Assembly: GCA_963576565.1 (NCBI GenBank)
Contig: CAUYVT010000040.1
Span: forward strand, 1-64,000
Length of the DNA: 64,000 bases
Reading direction: 5' to 3'
Source of the DNA: Aspidapion aeneum
Lineage: Eukaryota; Arthropoda; Insecta; Coleoptera; Brentidae
The notes under the pieces are model-generated. The model ran no database searches, was not told where the DNA came from, and was given only the letters and a program-made list of their open reading frames with translations. This document shows, piece after piece, positions 54,628 through 64,000 of the stretch. Position 1 is the first letter of the stretch, and each line of letters starts with the position of its first letter. The translations under genes and the position numbers were made by a program.

Positions 54628-56930
54628 GTCCCTACCACATTTTGCCCCCTTTCCCCTATGGGTGAATGTCAACATTAACAAGGTTAAGTCACTTTTTGGT
54701 TGAATATGGTTCACCAATCTATTTTTATAAAATATTTATAGACTCAATCTACATAACTATATAACTCTATAAGCCCATTACGTGCTATGATAATCTTGGA
54801 AACATTGCTGCCATTTACCTACCATGCGAATTTTCCCGCATGGTGTTGCAAAATTACGTTCACTTTACACTTTACCATTTCAACATATACCTTTTAGTAA
54901 TAAAAACTAATTTTGTCTTCACATGCGCCTACGACTTGAATAAAAGTGAATTGTAATTTGTTAAATATTAGGTTTTCATCAGTAATTCGATCCTCGACTT
55001 AATAGTCCAGGGCCATAGCGTCAAAGTTTACCCTCCGTGGACTTTTTGATGAATTTTTTATATCACCTGTTTTAACCGAACCGAACCGAACCGAACTCAC
55101 CAACATTTCCTGACCTGTTAACAGACCTATTGTCTCAGTCGAAAAGTAAGATTAGGGTGTCAAAATATTTTTTCAATCCGGAACGGTTAAGCTATAATAA
55201 TGAAACATCTGCCTTATATCTTCTAAACTATTGCACCTGCACAACTATGTCATAAAACTGGTAGCTCATACAATTACCCAGAGGTCTGCCATATAAAGTA
55301 AATAGATCCATAACGGATCTGATACCTTCCTAGCCCATTGTAACGTGTCATTTTTACGTTTAAGGCAACGTTACATATTTGCTTATTTAGGTAAATAATC
55401 AAGGCTCTTCGACTCGTCTTTCTGTACACAAATTAAGGATATTTTATAGAGCTAGGTTTGGAGGTTATATAGTGTCCAGAAAGTTACCTGAAAGTTAAAG
55501 AAAGCATTCCATCGAATTACTGTGGACACTGCACATCGTATTATTTGGGCATTCTAATCGGAATTTGAGATCACAGGTTTCGGGAAAAATCACATTAAAA
55601 CTTTTGATTGTTTTGTTTATCTGTAAAATTTCATAATTTTCTTTGACGTTCATGAAAATAAACAGCTGTTCTGCTAAGGAATGGCGGCGTTGCCGCATCA
55701 CAAATGGTTTCACTAACAGGAAGAAAACATTTAGATGAACATTTCATTCGCTTATGTTTATTTTCGGATATTGGCCCACTTTGATATTTTTATTAATTTG
55801 ATAAGGAGAGGATAAAATAAATACGAGTTATGCACTTTTGTAAATGGGAGATGGACGAGGAATAAAAACCAGAACTAAAAGAATAAACAAAATCGTATTT
55901 TTATATTATATAAATTTTATCATAGTTAAATAAAGTTAATAACTAACTCAGTCGGATTAAAGGGTTGTCTAGGGCTAGCTAGTGGGGAGCAAACTTAACA
56001 TCTGAACACTCTTAGGCCGGGTTTGAGCAGTAGTTCAATGTGTATTTTAGGTTCACGTTCAGAAACAACTTTATTAATGTAGAAATGTTTTACAAAAATG
56101 GCGTCAAACCATATGAATCTTAGAGAAAACATATATAAAGAGCAAAAAAAACTTTTGACGAAAACTGTAACTAAAATACAACTAAATTCTACACTTAGTA
56201 TAGCTTTACTCATATGGGAATTGGTTGAGTGTTCGAATATTCCGGGGTTTGCTGCATGCTCTGATTTCCAGTAATTGAATTTACAGTTGATGGTTTCAAT
56301 GCTGAGCTTCTTATAGTCCGGCTGGTTATTTTCCTCCTACTTGCTATGTCGGCAGGGGTCCGGTAGGCAAATGTTCGGTCTATATATGGAGGGTGCCTCG
56401 ATGTCCTTGTTATAAAAATTTCAACCGTGGAAATAGATCCGACAACACCTCAAGGTGCGTTTTACGTATTTTCAATATCCCCTTGGTCGATGCTGCCCCT
56501 GTAGACCGGTACGGAAGTATTCATTTATTTCCTCATTGGTTAGTTTGAAAACCGCGGGCTTTTTCCTCCAGTCTCGCAAACCGGATTTAGTGATTTTTTG
56601 GTGAGAGCGTTTTTTTTATAAATAGGTTTGCATCCTTATTTGAATTTAACCGGGAAAATTAGGTTGGTACTGTCCCCACCAGATCTACGAACGGTTTCCG
56701 GCCACTTCATTTTTTGTGTTCTCGACAAAGTGCCTTGTCTCTTTCCTAAAGAATTTTGGCTGGGCTGGTGGCCGTCTATTGGTGTCGCCATTGTTTTTGT
56801 GGTTATTGGCACTTAATGGCACTGCAGTAGTTGCAAATTATACCAAAGACGGTATAACTGTGAGCCGTCGTGTTTAGGCGAATCTAAGTGACGCTCACAC
56901 CCTCGGAGAGGGATTTAAGGCGGCCTAAGC
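54628..56930. other. Unassigned intergenic DNA
   Basis: Begins with a C-rich phrase (TTTGCCCCCTTTCCCC near 54642) resembling the ends of the pogo-like element at 33.1 kb. A short (AACCG)n run lies at 55074-55096. Short ORFs on both strands (55495-55713 -, 55995-56213 -, 56628-56816 +) have no family features. From about 56280 the GC content rises towards the putative exons. Confidence 0.45.
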
Positions 56931-56953
56931 CATTTCTACGGGAAATAAGAGCG
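56820..56953 (+). other. Putative 5' exon (non-coding), start uncertain
   Basis: A GC-richer stretch ending at GCG with GTAAGT directly after (56954-56959), a near-perfect splice donor. No ORF of note. The left end is a guess. Supported by the donor-acceptor pairs that follow and by strand skew downstream; no transcript evidence. Confidence 0.35.
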
Positions 56954-57143
56954 GTAAGTTCGATTTTTTTTATTATTTTTTTTTGAATTCTTTAAGACAA
57001 TATTTTCCTCCCAAATTGTAATCATTTTTCGTGTGAAATGTACTTTTTCGACAGAAGACGTGGGGAATTTTTGGAGTTTTTTTTTTTTTTTTAAACCACG
57101 TTTTGGATAAAAACTATATATTGTTTTTCTCCTTTGTCTACAG

Positions 57144-57221
57144 CCCTGTCCATTCCATCGACGGGACAGTTGTGCTGGACGCTGGTGTGAAGCTGGGTGT
57201 AGCACTGTAACCCTGGGAAAG
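57144..57221 (+). other. Putative 78-bp internal exon (non-coding)
   Basis: Preceded by a pyrimidine-rich tract and CAG (TTTTTCTCCTTTGTCTACAG, ending 57143) and followed by GTACGT at 57222. GC-richer than the T-rich flanks. It contains a TAA, so it would be 5' UTR. Confidence 0.4.
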
Positions 57222-57369
57222 GTACGTTAGGATTATTTTAGTTCATCTGTTTAAATCTACTTTATTTTATTGAGTCGACATGGGGTTCTTGATTTAAATT
57301 ACTCGGTGTAGGGGAACTTCGTGCAAAATAGACGAATTCCAGGAAACTGAAACATTTCATTTTCCACAG

Positions 57370-57512
57370 GGTTTTTACGCTCGGGCAAGGATCCAACATT
57401 TTTCACGACCATGTGCTGCCCTAGCGTCATGTGCTAGATAATCAGCAGGGGAAGCGCGGACAGAACAGGGGACCTGGTGCAACAGTAGTGAGGAAATGTC
57501 AACACTTCAGGT
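57370..57512 (+). other. Putative third exon (non-coding), end uncertain
   Basis: Preceded by TTTCATTTTCCACAG ending 57369. The segment is GC-rich relative to its flanks up to about 57512, where composition falls sharply. A weak donor (CAGGTTTAAT) lies there; better donors (AAGGTAGGA at 57551, AAGGTAACG at 57690) lie beyond. Confidence 0.3.
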
Positions 57513-57959
57513 TTAATAAAACACCAATAACTATTAAATAATTATAGACCAAGGTAGGAGCAAGCTTCAGATATAATCTTTCACATAAATCTTTAATAAT
57601 ATAATCTTTTCATATAAATTTTTAATTTAATTTAAACGTAATCTTTTCATATATAAACCGTATAATTTTAATATTGCTTGTAAACGCAAGGTAACGGTAT
57701 GACGTCATGACCACCATTTTGCGGCATATTTACTACATTGACTTGTTTTCATTTATTTAGGATAATTTTCCTGTCAAGTTTAAAGTGCCTTGCTATTTTG
57801 GCCCCATTTAATTGTTTGGTATTATTCTCAGGTTTCAATATTTTTTCAATCAATTTTATTGTCATGAAAATATACAAGATGAACTAAATTTTTGTGTTAT
57901 TTGTACAACCCAATGACCAACTTTGCAGAGACAAAAGAGAGATGAGGTTATATTTTTTT

Positions 57960-60900
57960 AGCGGTTTCCTTACATTGTTTTACCTCATAGGGTGGATCTC
58001 GGACTGGGATGCTGTCTGTCTCATTCTACCCAACGTAGAATGATGACAGCGGGTATTTGGTCCAGATCTCCTCTATGATTGGATTGATTTTGGAAGTGTA
58101 TTTTTTTTAACAATCATTTAGTTAGTTAGTCTTACACTACTGACTCAAATGTAGGTACACTGTGACCTGTTGGAAATGTGCATCTACCTATAAGGAACTT
58201 TCTATTTGTGTCATTTTGATTCATTTAGGAATCTTTTAGAATTTTTTTCTTGTTTATTAGTCAATTTCTTTGGTTTTAATTACACAAATTCTCGGAAGCT
58301 TCGGAATTAGGTAGAGTTTCATTGTTTGGCTACAACGTTTGAGTTGAACTGTATTTTATTTAAGATCTTCTTTGTAAAACATTGGTATTAAAACACTGTG
58401 GCGCACTTAAAATTTTCTTATTTCTGACCCCTTCCCTTCTCCACTGTATAAAAGTTACCGGGCATATCAATGTTTTACCTAGCTGAAAAATACAGTTCTG
58501 CTTCCAGATATTTGTTTTATTATTCAGTAATTTTTTTTGTGTCACAAATTGGCACAGTGTTATTGTTCTATTCACAGTGTCACAAAATGTTACCCAACGC
58601 ATTTTAATTGGCCACAATTGGCGCCCTACGTGAGTTTTTGGCTAGTTTTTTAACATCTGATGTAATTTTTTTTGGTTTTTTTGAATTTGAAAAAAAAAAA
58701 TAAAAAAAAATATTTAAAATTTTTTTTTTAGAGAAATTTTTTTTTGTGGTACAGCCAAAGCCAGGTTAAAGGCTTTCAGTGGCTGTCGGTGTTTTTTGAC
58801 AACCAATCATTTTTTTAATAAAAAACAAGATCATTGGTTTTTGGAAATAACACTTTTTAAATATTTTTTGGTAATATTTGAACGTTGATTTGGAACTCGT
58901 TTTGTTGTTTTAGTAATTCTCATAGATTTTTGTTAGCTTATCTTCACAAGTTTTTTCTTGGAAAATAAAATATTCATTTTCATTTATTAAGGAAGAATAA
59001 GTGGATAAAAATCATGGGAGTTTTTATTCAACAGCATCCAAATCATGTTCTTAATTCTTTAAAGTTTTTTGTAGGAAAAACACGTTTTAATTTTTTTAAG
59101 AAAAATAAACACAGTAATGTAAATTTACTTCAATTTTTGTTGATTTATAGGTGGATGGACCTCCAGACATGGTCTTTTTAGTTTTAAATATATGACAGAA
59201 GTAGTGTGTTTTTCTGACAATTTTTTTTGCAGGTTGCCTACTACTAATATGTTATTATTTCCTACTTGTGATAAGATAGAAATTGTTTCACCCATTATTT
59301 TTTAGTGCAGTCAATTTATTTAGGTCAACAAGTTATTTTTTGTGGGATATCACCACTTGGAAGTTGGAATATTTTTACAGGGTTTCACACAAATTTTTCT
59401 TGGCTAGGTTGTTTTAAAGTAAATATAGCTTAACAGCTGGTAGCTTTGTTTAGTTGAAAGTATTAATTAGTAATGAAAGAAAAGAAAAATTAGTTTATTT
59501 TGCGTTGACATTTTCTTTTCTTGTTTTTTTGGTGGTAAATGTTGATGACAATTAAAATCTTATGTCACTCAGTTACATCGGGTCAGAGGAGGGTACTACT
59601 ACTACATAGTGTCGGCTCGGAACTTTAGGAAACACAAGGCTAAAATTCCTAGAGCAGCACATTGGCTGAAGATCAACGCCAGAGGTCCAGTTAACATTTT
59701 TTTTGGGTATTTTTGTTGGGGCAGTTTTTTTAGGTCTTTGGTTGCCAGTTTAGTTGTGTTTTCGTAACTGGTCAAATTTTTTTTAGTAGAAAATACAGCG
59801 TTGGGCTTTGGAGTGCATTTTTTTTTAAAAATGACGTACGGGTATTTCTATCAATTAAAGTTTTACTGGTTCACATTTATTTTTTTTCTGTATTTTTTTT
59901 CTGCGTTCAGGTCATAGCTTGGTCATGGCTATTGGAGAGCAAACATTTATGTTTGAGCCTTGAGAAGTTTTGCCGGCTCCGGATTGAATACAGAGAAAAT
60001 GAATTTGAAGCCCAACTAGATATAATACCACAAAAGAAATGTTTAACTGAGACAGATATAGATATAAGTTTTTTTGATTTTTTTTAGTTCATTTGTAAAG
60101 TTCAGTAATTTTTTTAAGTAATGTCATTTTGAGGCCGTGAAATGGGTCAGTGAATTTAAGAGAGATTTTCAACTAAGTATAAATGCTAGGCGGTGGTAAT
60201 TGGTAAAAATATTTCAAAATTTTACTTTTTTTCAAATAATTTAATTTTTCTTGGAAAGACATAGATTATTTCTTTCTGTAAACATAACTTCTCAAATTCT
60301 TGTTTTGGTCAAAACGGTTTGTATAGTGGTCGTAGTTTTAAAGGGTGACCAGACAGGTAATATTTTTTTAGGGGACCAAACGGGAACTTCTTGAGTTACA
60401 AAAGGGGAACTTTTTTTTGTCTTAGTTCATCAGACAGGAATAAATAAATCTTTTACTTCCAAATCTTAATTTTAAATAACAAGATTTATTGGTTGGTGTT
60501 TGGGTCTTATAATAAAATACGTTTTGTTTTTGAGGATACTGGTATGATTATTTTATTTTCATGCCAAATGTTGTTTGACGGCAGATATGCTAGTCTTCAG
60601 TTTTTTAGTTAGTTTGCATTTCAGGACAGTGGCGTGTACTTAAGGGGGCCTGTCATCTGAGCCCATTGTAAAGCAACTTACAACTTACTTGCTTAGCTTT
60701 TTCACTTCATCTTCGTATTGTTGCTTCTGAAATTGGAGCGTTATGTTGGATAAAGATGGATGGTGTTAGACTAAGAAAGTACCTATTTAGGGATGAAGAT
60801 TTGGAAGTTGTGGACAATTTTAATTTTAAAATAATTTCATGCTGATGACCTCAAATAATGAAGCAAATTTTTAAATTACAATACACTGTTGTGGAATAAA

Positions 60901-63540
60901 TGGGAAAGTGCTCAGGTTAAACAATAAATTTAAGATGATTGATTTTTAAAAAAGATTTCAACCTAAGAATAAATTTAAAATTAATAGGTTATCTTTGATG
61001 CGACTAAACAATGATGAGGGCATATATTTTTTTTTTGTTATACATAATATGATAGATAGATAATACCTTTTGTATTGCAATAATTAGGGGTTTTCCTCCC
61101 GCGAGCTGGGTGGAAATGGAAGAAATGTTTGGTTCGGAGTGTATAACTCGAGGAACGAGGACTTCCTGCTAATCTTTTTAGGATTTCGCAACTTCGGTTT
61201 TCGCTAAATTACAATACATCCAAATTTGGCCTACAGATTCGCGGAGAAAGACAAATTTTGTGATCTGTTTAGTTATGATAGGAATTAAAATAGTAACATG
61301 CACATAAAGGAACTAGATATATCTAGGTTGGAAATTAGTAAGTGAACACTGATCTGAAGAATTTTCCATAATAGTGTCCTATTTTCACAGGGTGCTTCAA
61401 AATATCTTCACCTTTTCTTTGAAATAAGATATTGTTTCGCCTGTGGGCGTTTAACCGGTTAAAAGATATATAGGGTGCAGATGGGATTGGAATGGAAATC
61501 ACAAATTTTTGGGTTTATTGACATTATACTTAGGAAATAGGGGAAATGTCTAATAGAAAGATTTTTTGGTTTTAGGCCGAGTTTTGTTGATATAACAAAA
61601 GTTTATTTGGGGCCGGGAGGTTATTATGCTCTTTTAAAATTAATGTAATAGTTTTGGCTTCTTGATTTTTGTTGTCTGGTTTTTACGCAGGATTATTCCC
61701 AACTGTTTCATTTCAAAGTGTCATTTTTAGGGATAGGGTCTCATTAGCCCTTGGACATTTGGTAATTTTTGCTTTGACTAATAGTTGTGGGAAAGGCCCA
61801 ACTTAATTTTATATCTCGTTAACACCAGGAATAAAGATCTGAGAATGCATTAAGCAGTAAATTTTTTTTTGATTAGATGTTGTGTGTAAAGACACTTGAG
61901 TAGGCAGATTTAGTTTTACAACGTTCTTATAGGTGAACCTTGGAATTGTTTTCATAGTTGTTTTTCTGAAAGGGCACACAAGATAATTCTTTACGGGGTT
62001 GAGTGCAAAGTTTGAAACTTAGGTTCTTCACATTATAGTGGTACAGTAAATAAGTACTAACATTGTTTATTCCCTTCAGTAATAATTTTAAACAAATATA
62101 CTAGCATCGTTTGTTTTTTTTGGAACATAAGTATTTTTTTCTTTTCCTAAACTGATTGTTTTTTGCAATTACGATTTTTTATACCTTATGATTCTTAAGT
62201 AAATTTTATTTTCAATCATTTTTTTTGTATAGTAAATTAATTTTTCTAGCTCATTCACTTTTCACATTCACACAGTTTTGGGAGAGGAAAGGGAATCTAC
62301 AACTGTTTTTTTTAAGGAAAAGAACTGAGACTGTTGCATAACATAACTCTAATAAGATTTTTCTAGTGTTAATTTTATTATTTTTTTTATTGATGTTCGT
62401 TAATAGGAGCTGCAACCCACCTTTTTTTTTTGAAAATATTTTTTTTTAATATTTTTTTAAGGAAGAAAACTTGATTTTCTTGTTGCAAAATTTTTTTTGG
62501 TGCATAGTAGTACCTCGCCCTACAATGATTTTACCAGTTTATTTAAATATATTTTTTTTTAAATTAAAATATAATATCATTTCAAACACTCGCGTTTTAA
62601 CAACCTATCATCATTTGTTTTAATTTTTTTTCTCCCTACTCCAAACCACCTATCAGAGTGGAGTAATTTTTGAAAATTTTAGTGAGTCACTAATTAATTT
62701 TTTTTGACTATTGGGCTACTGTGGTCGACACCAAAAAAATGTTTTTTTTTAATTTTTTTTGGACACCTTTCGGTACGATCCTAGGGTCTTTTGACCATGG
62801 TTTGCATCAATTTAGTTTAAGTTTTGGGAATTTCATTTTAATGAGGATTAGAGAGTTGCAGTCCTACCAAGACGTTATTTCTGTAAATTTTTTAATAACA
62901 TCGCTAATTTTTTTTTATTTACACACAACATCCTTACTAGGCTAATTCGACGCAATTTTAGCGAGCGGATTTTTTTTTAATTGAGCATATTTTACGATTT
63001 CTATAACATGAACATGTGTTCCGATGTTTATTGCGTTCACGTATATATTAAGGGATGATGTTGCCTTAAGCAATGCATGGTTCGTGTAACTTCAGAATAA
63101 GTAAGCAGGTTAAAGTGGGTTTTGATTTAGTCTTTCGAGAAAAATCATTGTATACGGCGATTTGGGTTTTTTTTTGGAGTTTATTTGTGGAGCCGTTCTG
63201 CAATAGCAGGAGTATACCCTAGCGTTAACTGTGTACAACAGCTTTGGAATTTTTTTGTTATAGGTAGTCTGTTGTACGTTCCATTTAGGGATAAATTTAC
63301 CTATTCGGTTGCTGAGATAAACAAACATCACTTAACTTTAATTTTAATCCAGTTCAGCTAGGATAAGCGCAAATATTTTTTTTTGGGTTTTACTCACGCA
63401 GGAGTGGAACATAAGACCTAAACACTGCCAAAGCTCTTGTCTCTCTTTTATTTTTTAAACTTTTTTTTACTACTACTTGTTAATTCTAATTTAGGATTTA
63501 AGTAGTTATTTCTCTCTGCAAGGTTGGACGTCATAGTTGG
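57960..63540 (+). other. Non-coding region with strong T and G excess on the + strand
   Basis: No gene is recognised over about 5.6 kb. Poly-T runs are dense and A and C are scarce. Three lines counted by hand (59041, 59701 and 61561, 60 bases each, chosen as examples) total T 86, A 37, G 43, C 14. T>A with G>C on one strand is the bias commonly seen in introns of genes read on that strand, so a + strand intron or long leader is plausible. A GC-richer island at 59580-59690 could be an exon or element fragment. Confidence 0.45.
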
Positions 63541-63803
63541 TTGTACAAATAATTAATATAAACTATGATTACATTTTTAAATACAAATCAATTTTATTTT
63601 CTTACTGCTCCGGTGTTCTTCGATTTTGTTCGCGTCTGCCCGTATTTAAGTTTTATATTTTCTACATTTGTGAGAAAATTTATAGTGATTTTCACTAGTG
63701 AATTGAAAGTGAACTTTGTGTTTGTTATTGCGTGGTTTAATTTTTATAATTGGGAGGTATATTTAAGAGTTTTAAAGTTTAAAGTTTTAATATAAAAGGC
63801 ACC

Positions 63804-64000
63804 ATGGCTGTTTCTGTGAGTCGGTTGTCTGACATAAGGTACTTAGTCAAGGACGAGTTAATCTATGAGTTAACATGGAGAGGCATAGCTATTGGATCGG
63901 TGGAAGAGATGAAACAACCATACCCTCCGTATCCCTTTAAATTTGGCCAAGATGCTTTTAGCTGCATGAAGAAGCTTGATCGTCTGGTACCGCTGGTAGA
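63804..64000 (+). CDS. N-terminus of a possible LTR-retrotransposon Gag, cut by window edge
   Basis: ATG in a strong Kozak context (GGCACCATGG), open for 65 codons to the window end. Composition changes to coding-like GC at the ATG. The product contains YLVKDELIYELTWRGI and GSVEEMK, reminiscent of the N-terminal segment of many arthropod Ty3/gypsy-like Gag proteins (L-x-x-D-E-L-x-Y-E-L-x-x-R-G … G-x-V-x-E-M). The match is from memory, over a short segment, and could also be a host gene derived from such a Gag. A TATAAAAG at 63791-63798 lies too close to the ATG to be its TATA box unless the 5' UTR is extremely short. Confidence 0.45.
   Translation, partial: MAVSVSRLSDIRYLVKDELIYELTWRGIAIGSVEEMKQPYPPYPFKFGQDAFSCMKKLDRLVPLV

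Noticed and set aside
55074..55096. Telomere-like repeat (AACCG)n
   Set aside because: It is not the insect TTAGG/CCTAA repeat and is only about 23 bp long.
63791..63798. TATAAAAG as promoter of the ORF at 63804
   Set aside because: It lies only 6 bp from the ATG, leaving no room for a normal start site.

Overview
The window is nuclear DNA of an animal, most likely an insect. It is AT-rich and repeat-dense. It carries BEL/Pao, RTE-like and jockey/CR1-like retroelements, a Maverick/Polinton-type integrase tail, Tc1/mariner-type and pogo-like remnants, and foldback elements. No conserved host gene is recognisable. The species cannot be fixed from the sequence alone.

Layout. (1) 1-17318 is the right part of a huge (GTCTGTCTGTAT)n array that runs off the left edge. 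It is followed by a short boundary sequence and about three copies of a 118-bp minisatellite (17408-17726). (2) 17.7-26.9 kb is AT-rich and mostly unassigned. It holds a minus-strand fragment of a retroelement-type protein (21.13-21.72 kb), a 213-bp Tc1/mariner-type MITE (23540-23752) and a foldback repeat (25.37-25.72 kb). (3) 26932-32267 is a 274-bp satellite, 15 units in one orientation joined head-to-head to about 4.4 units in the other. Every unit carries a type I hammerhead ribozyme of the schistosome/Penelope/retrozyme kind: short stem III, a GUC cleavage site, and the U versus UAC internal loop in stem I that normally docks with the CAAA-type loop of stem II. Nineteen copies can be placed, and an 11-bp direct repeat brackets the whole block. 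This is the most interesting object here and looks like a retrozyme-type self-cleaving satellite. (4) 33.1-35.4 kb holds a pogo-like remnant, one copy of a dispersed repeat and a 731-bp foldback. (5) 35.43-48.40 kb is a multi-kilobase imperfect palindrome with about 1.2-kb tandem sub-units. Its right arm was split by a 6.3-kb BEL/Pao retrotransposon (41868-48172) with two LTRs, a GATAG target-site duplication, a tRNA-Tyr-like primer-binding site and a decayed gag-pol. The unsplit left arm shows the empty site. (6) 48.4-50.4 kb is a Maverick/Polinton remnant: an integrase C-terminus plus three apparently intact accessory ORFs. (7) 51.2-54.6 kb holds two decayed LINEs facing away from each other. 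(8) 54.6-63.8 kb is non-coding. Its right half has strong T>A and G>C skew on the + strand, preceded by short segments with good splice sites, which suggests a + strand transcription unit. (9) At 63804 an ORF starts in a strong Kozak context and runs off the right edge. It resembles the N-terminus of an arthropod LTR-retrotransposon Gag, with moderate to low confidence.

The window does not contain a cooperating set of host genes. It is a nest of self-propagating and tandem DNA in which the order of events can be read: the palindrome formed, BEL inserted into one arm, and lesions then accumulated in BEL. The hammerhead satellite is a separate event, and most of its copies still look catalytically competent.
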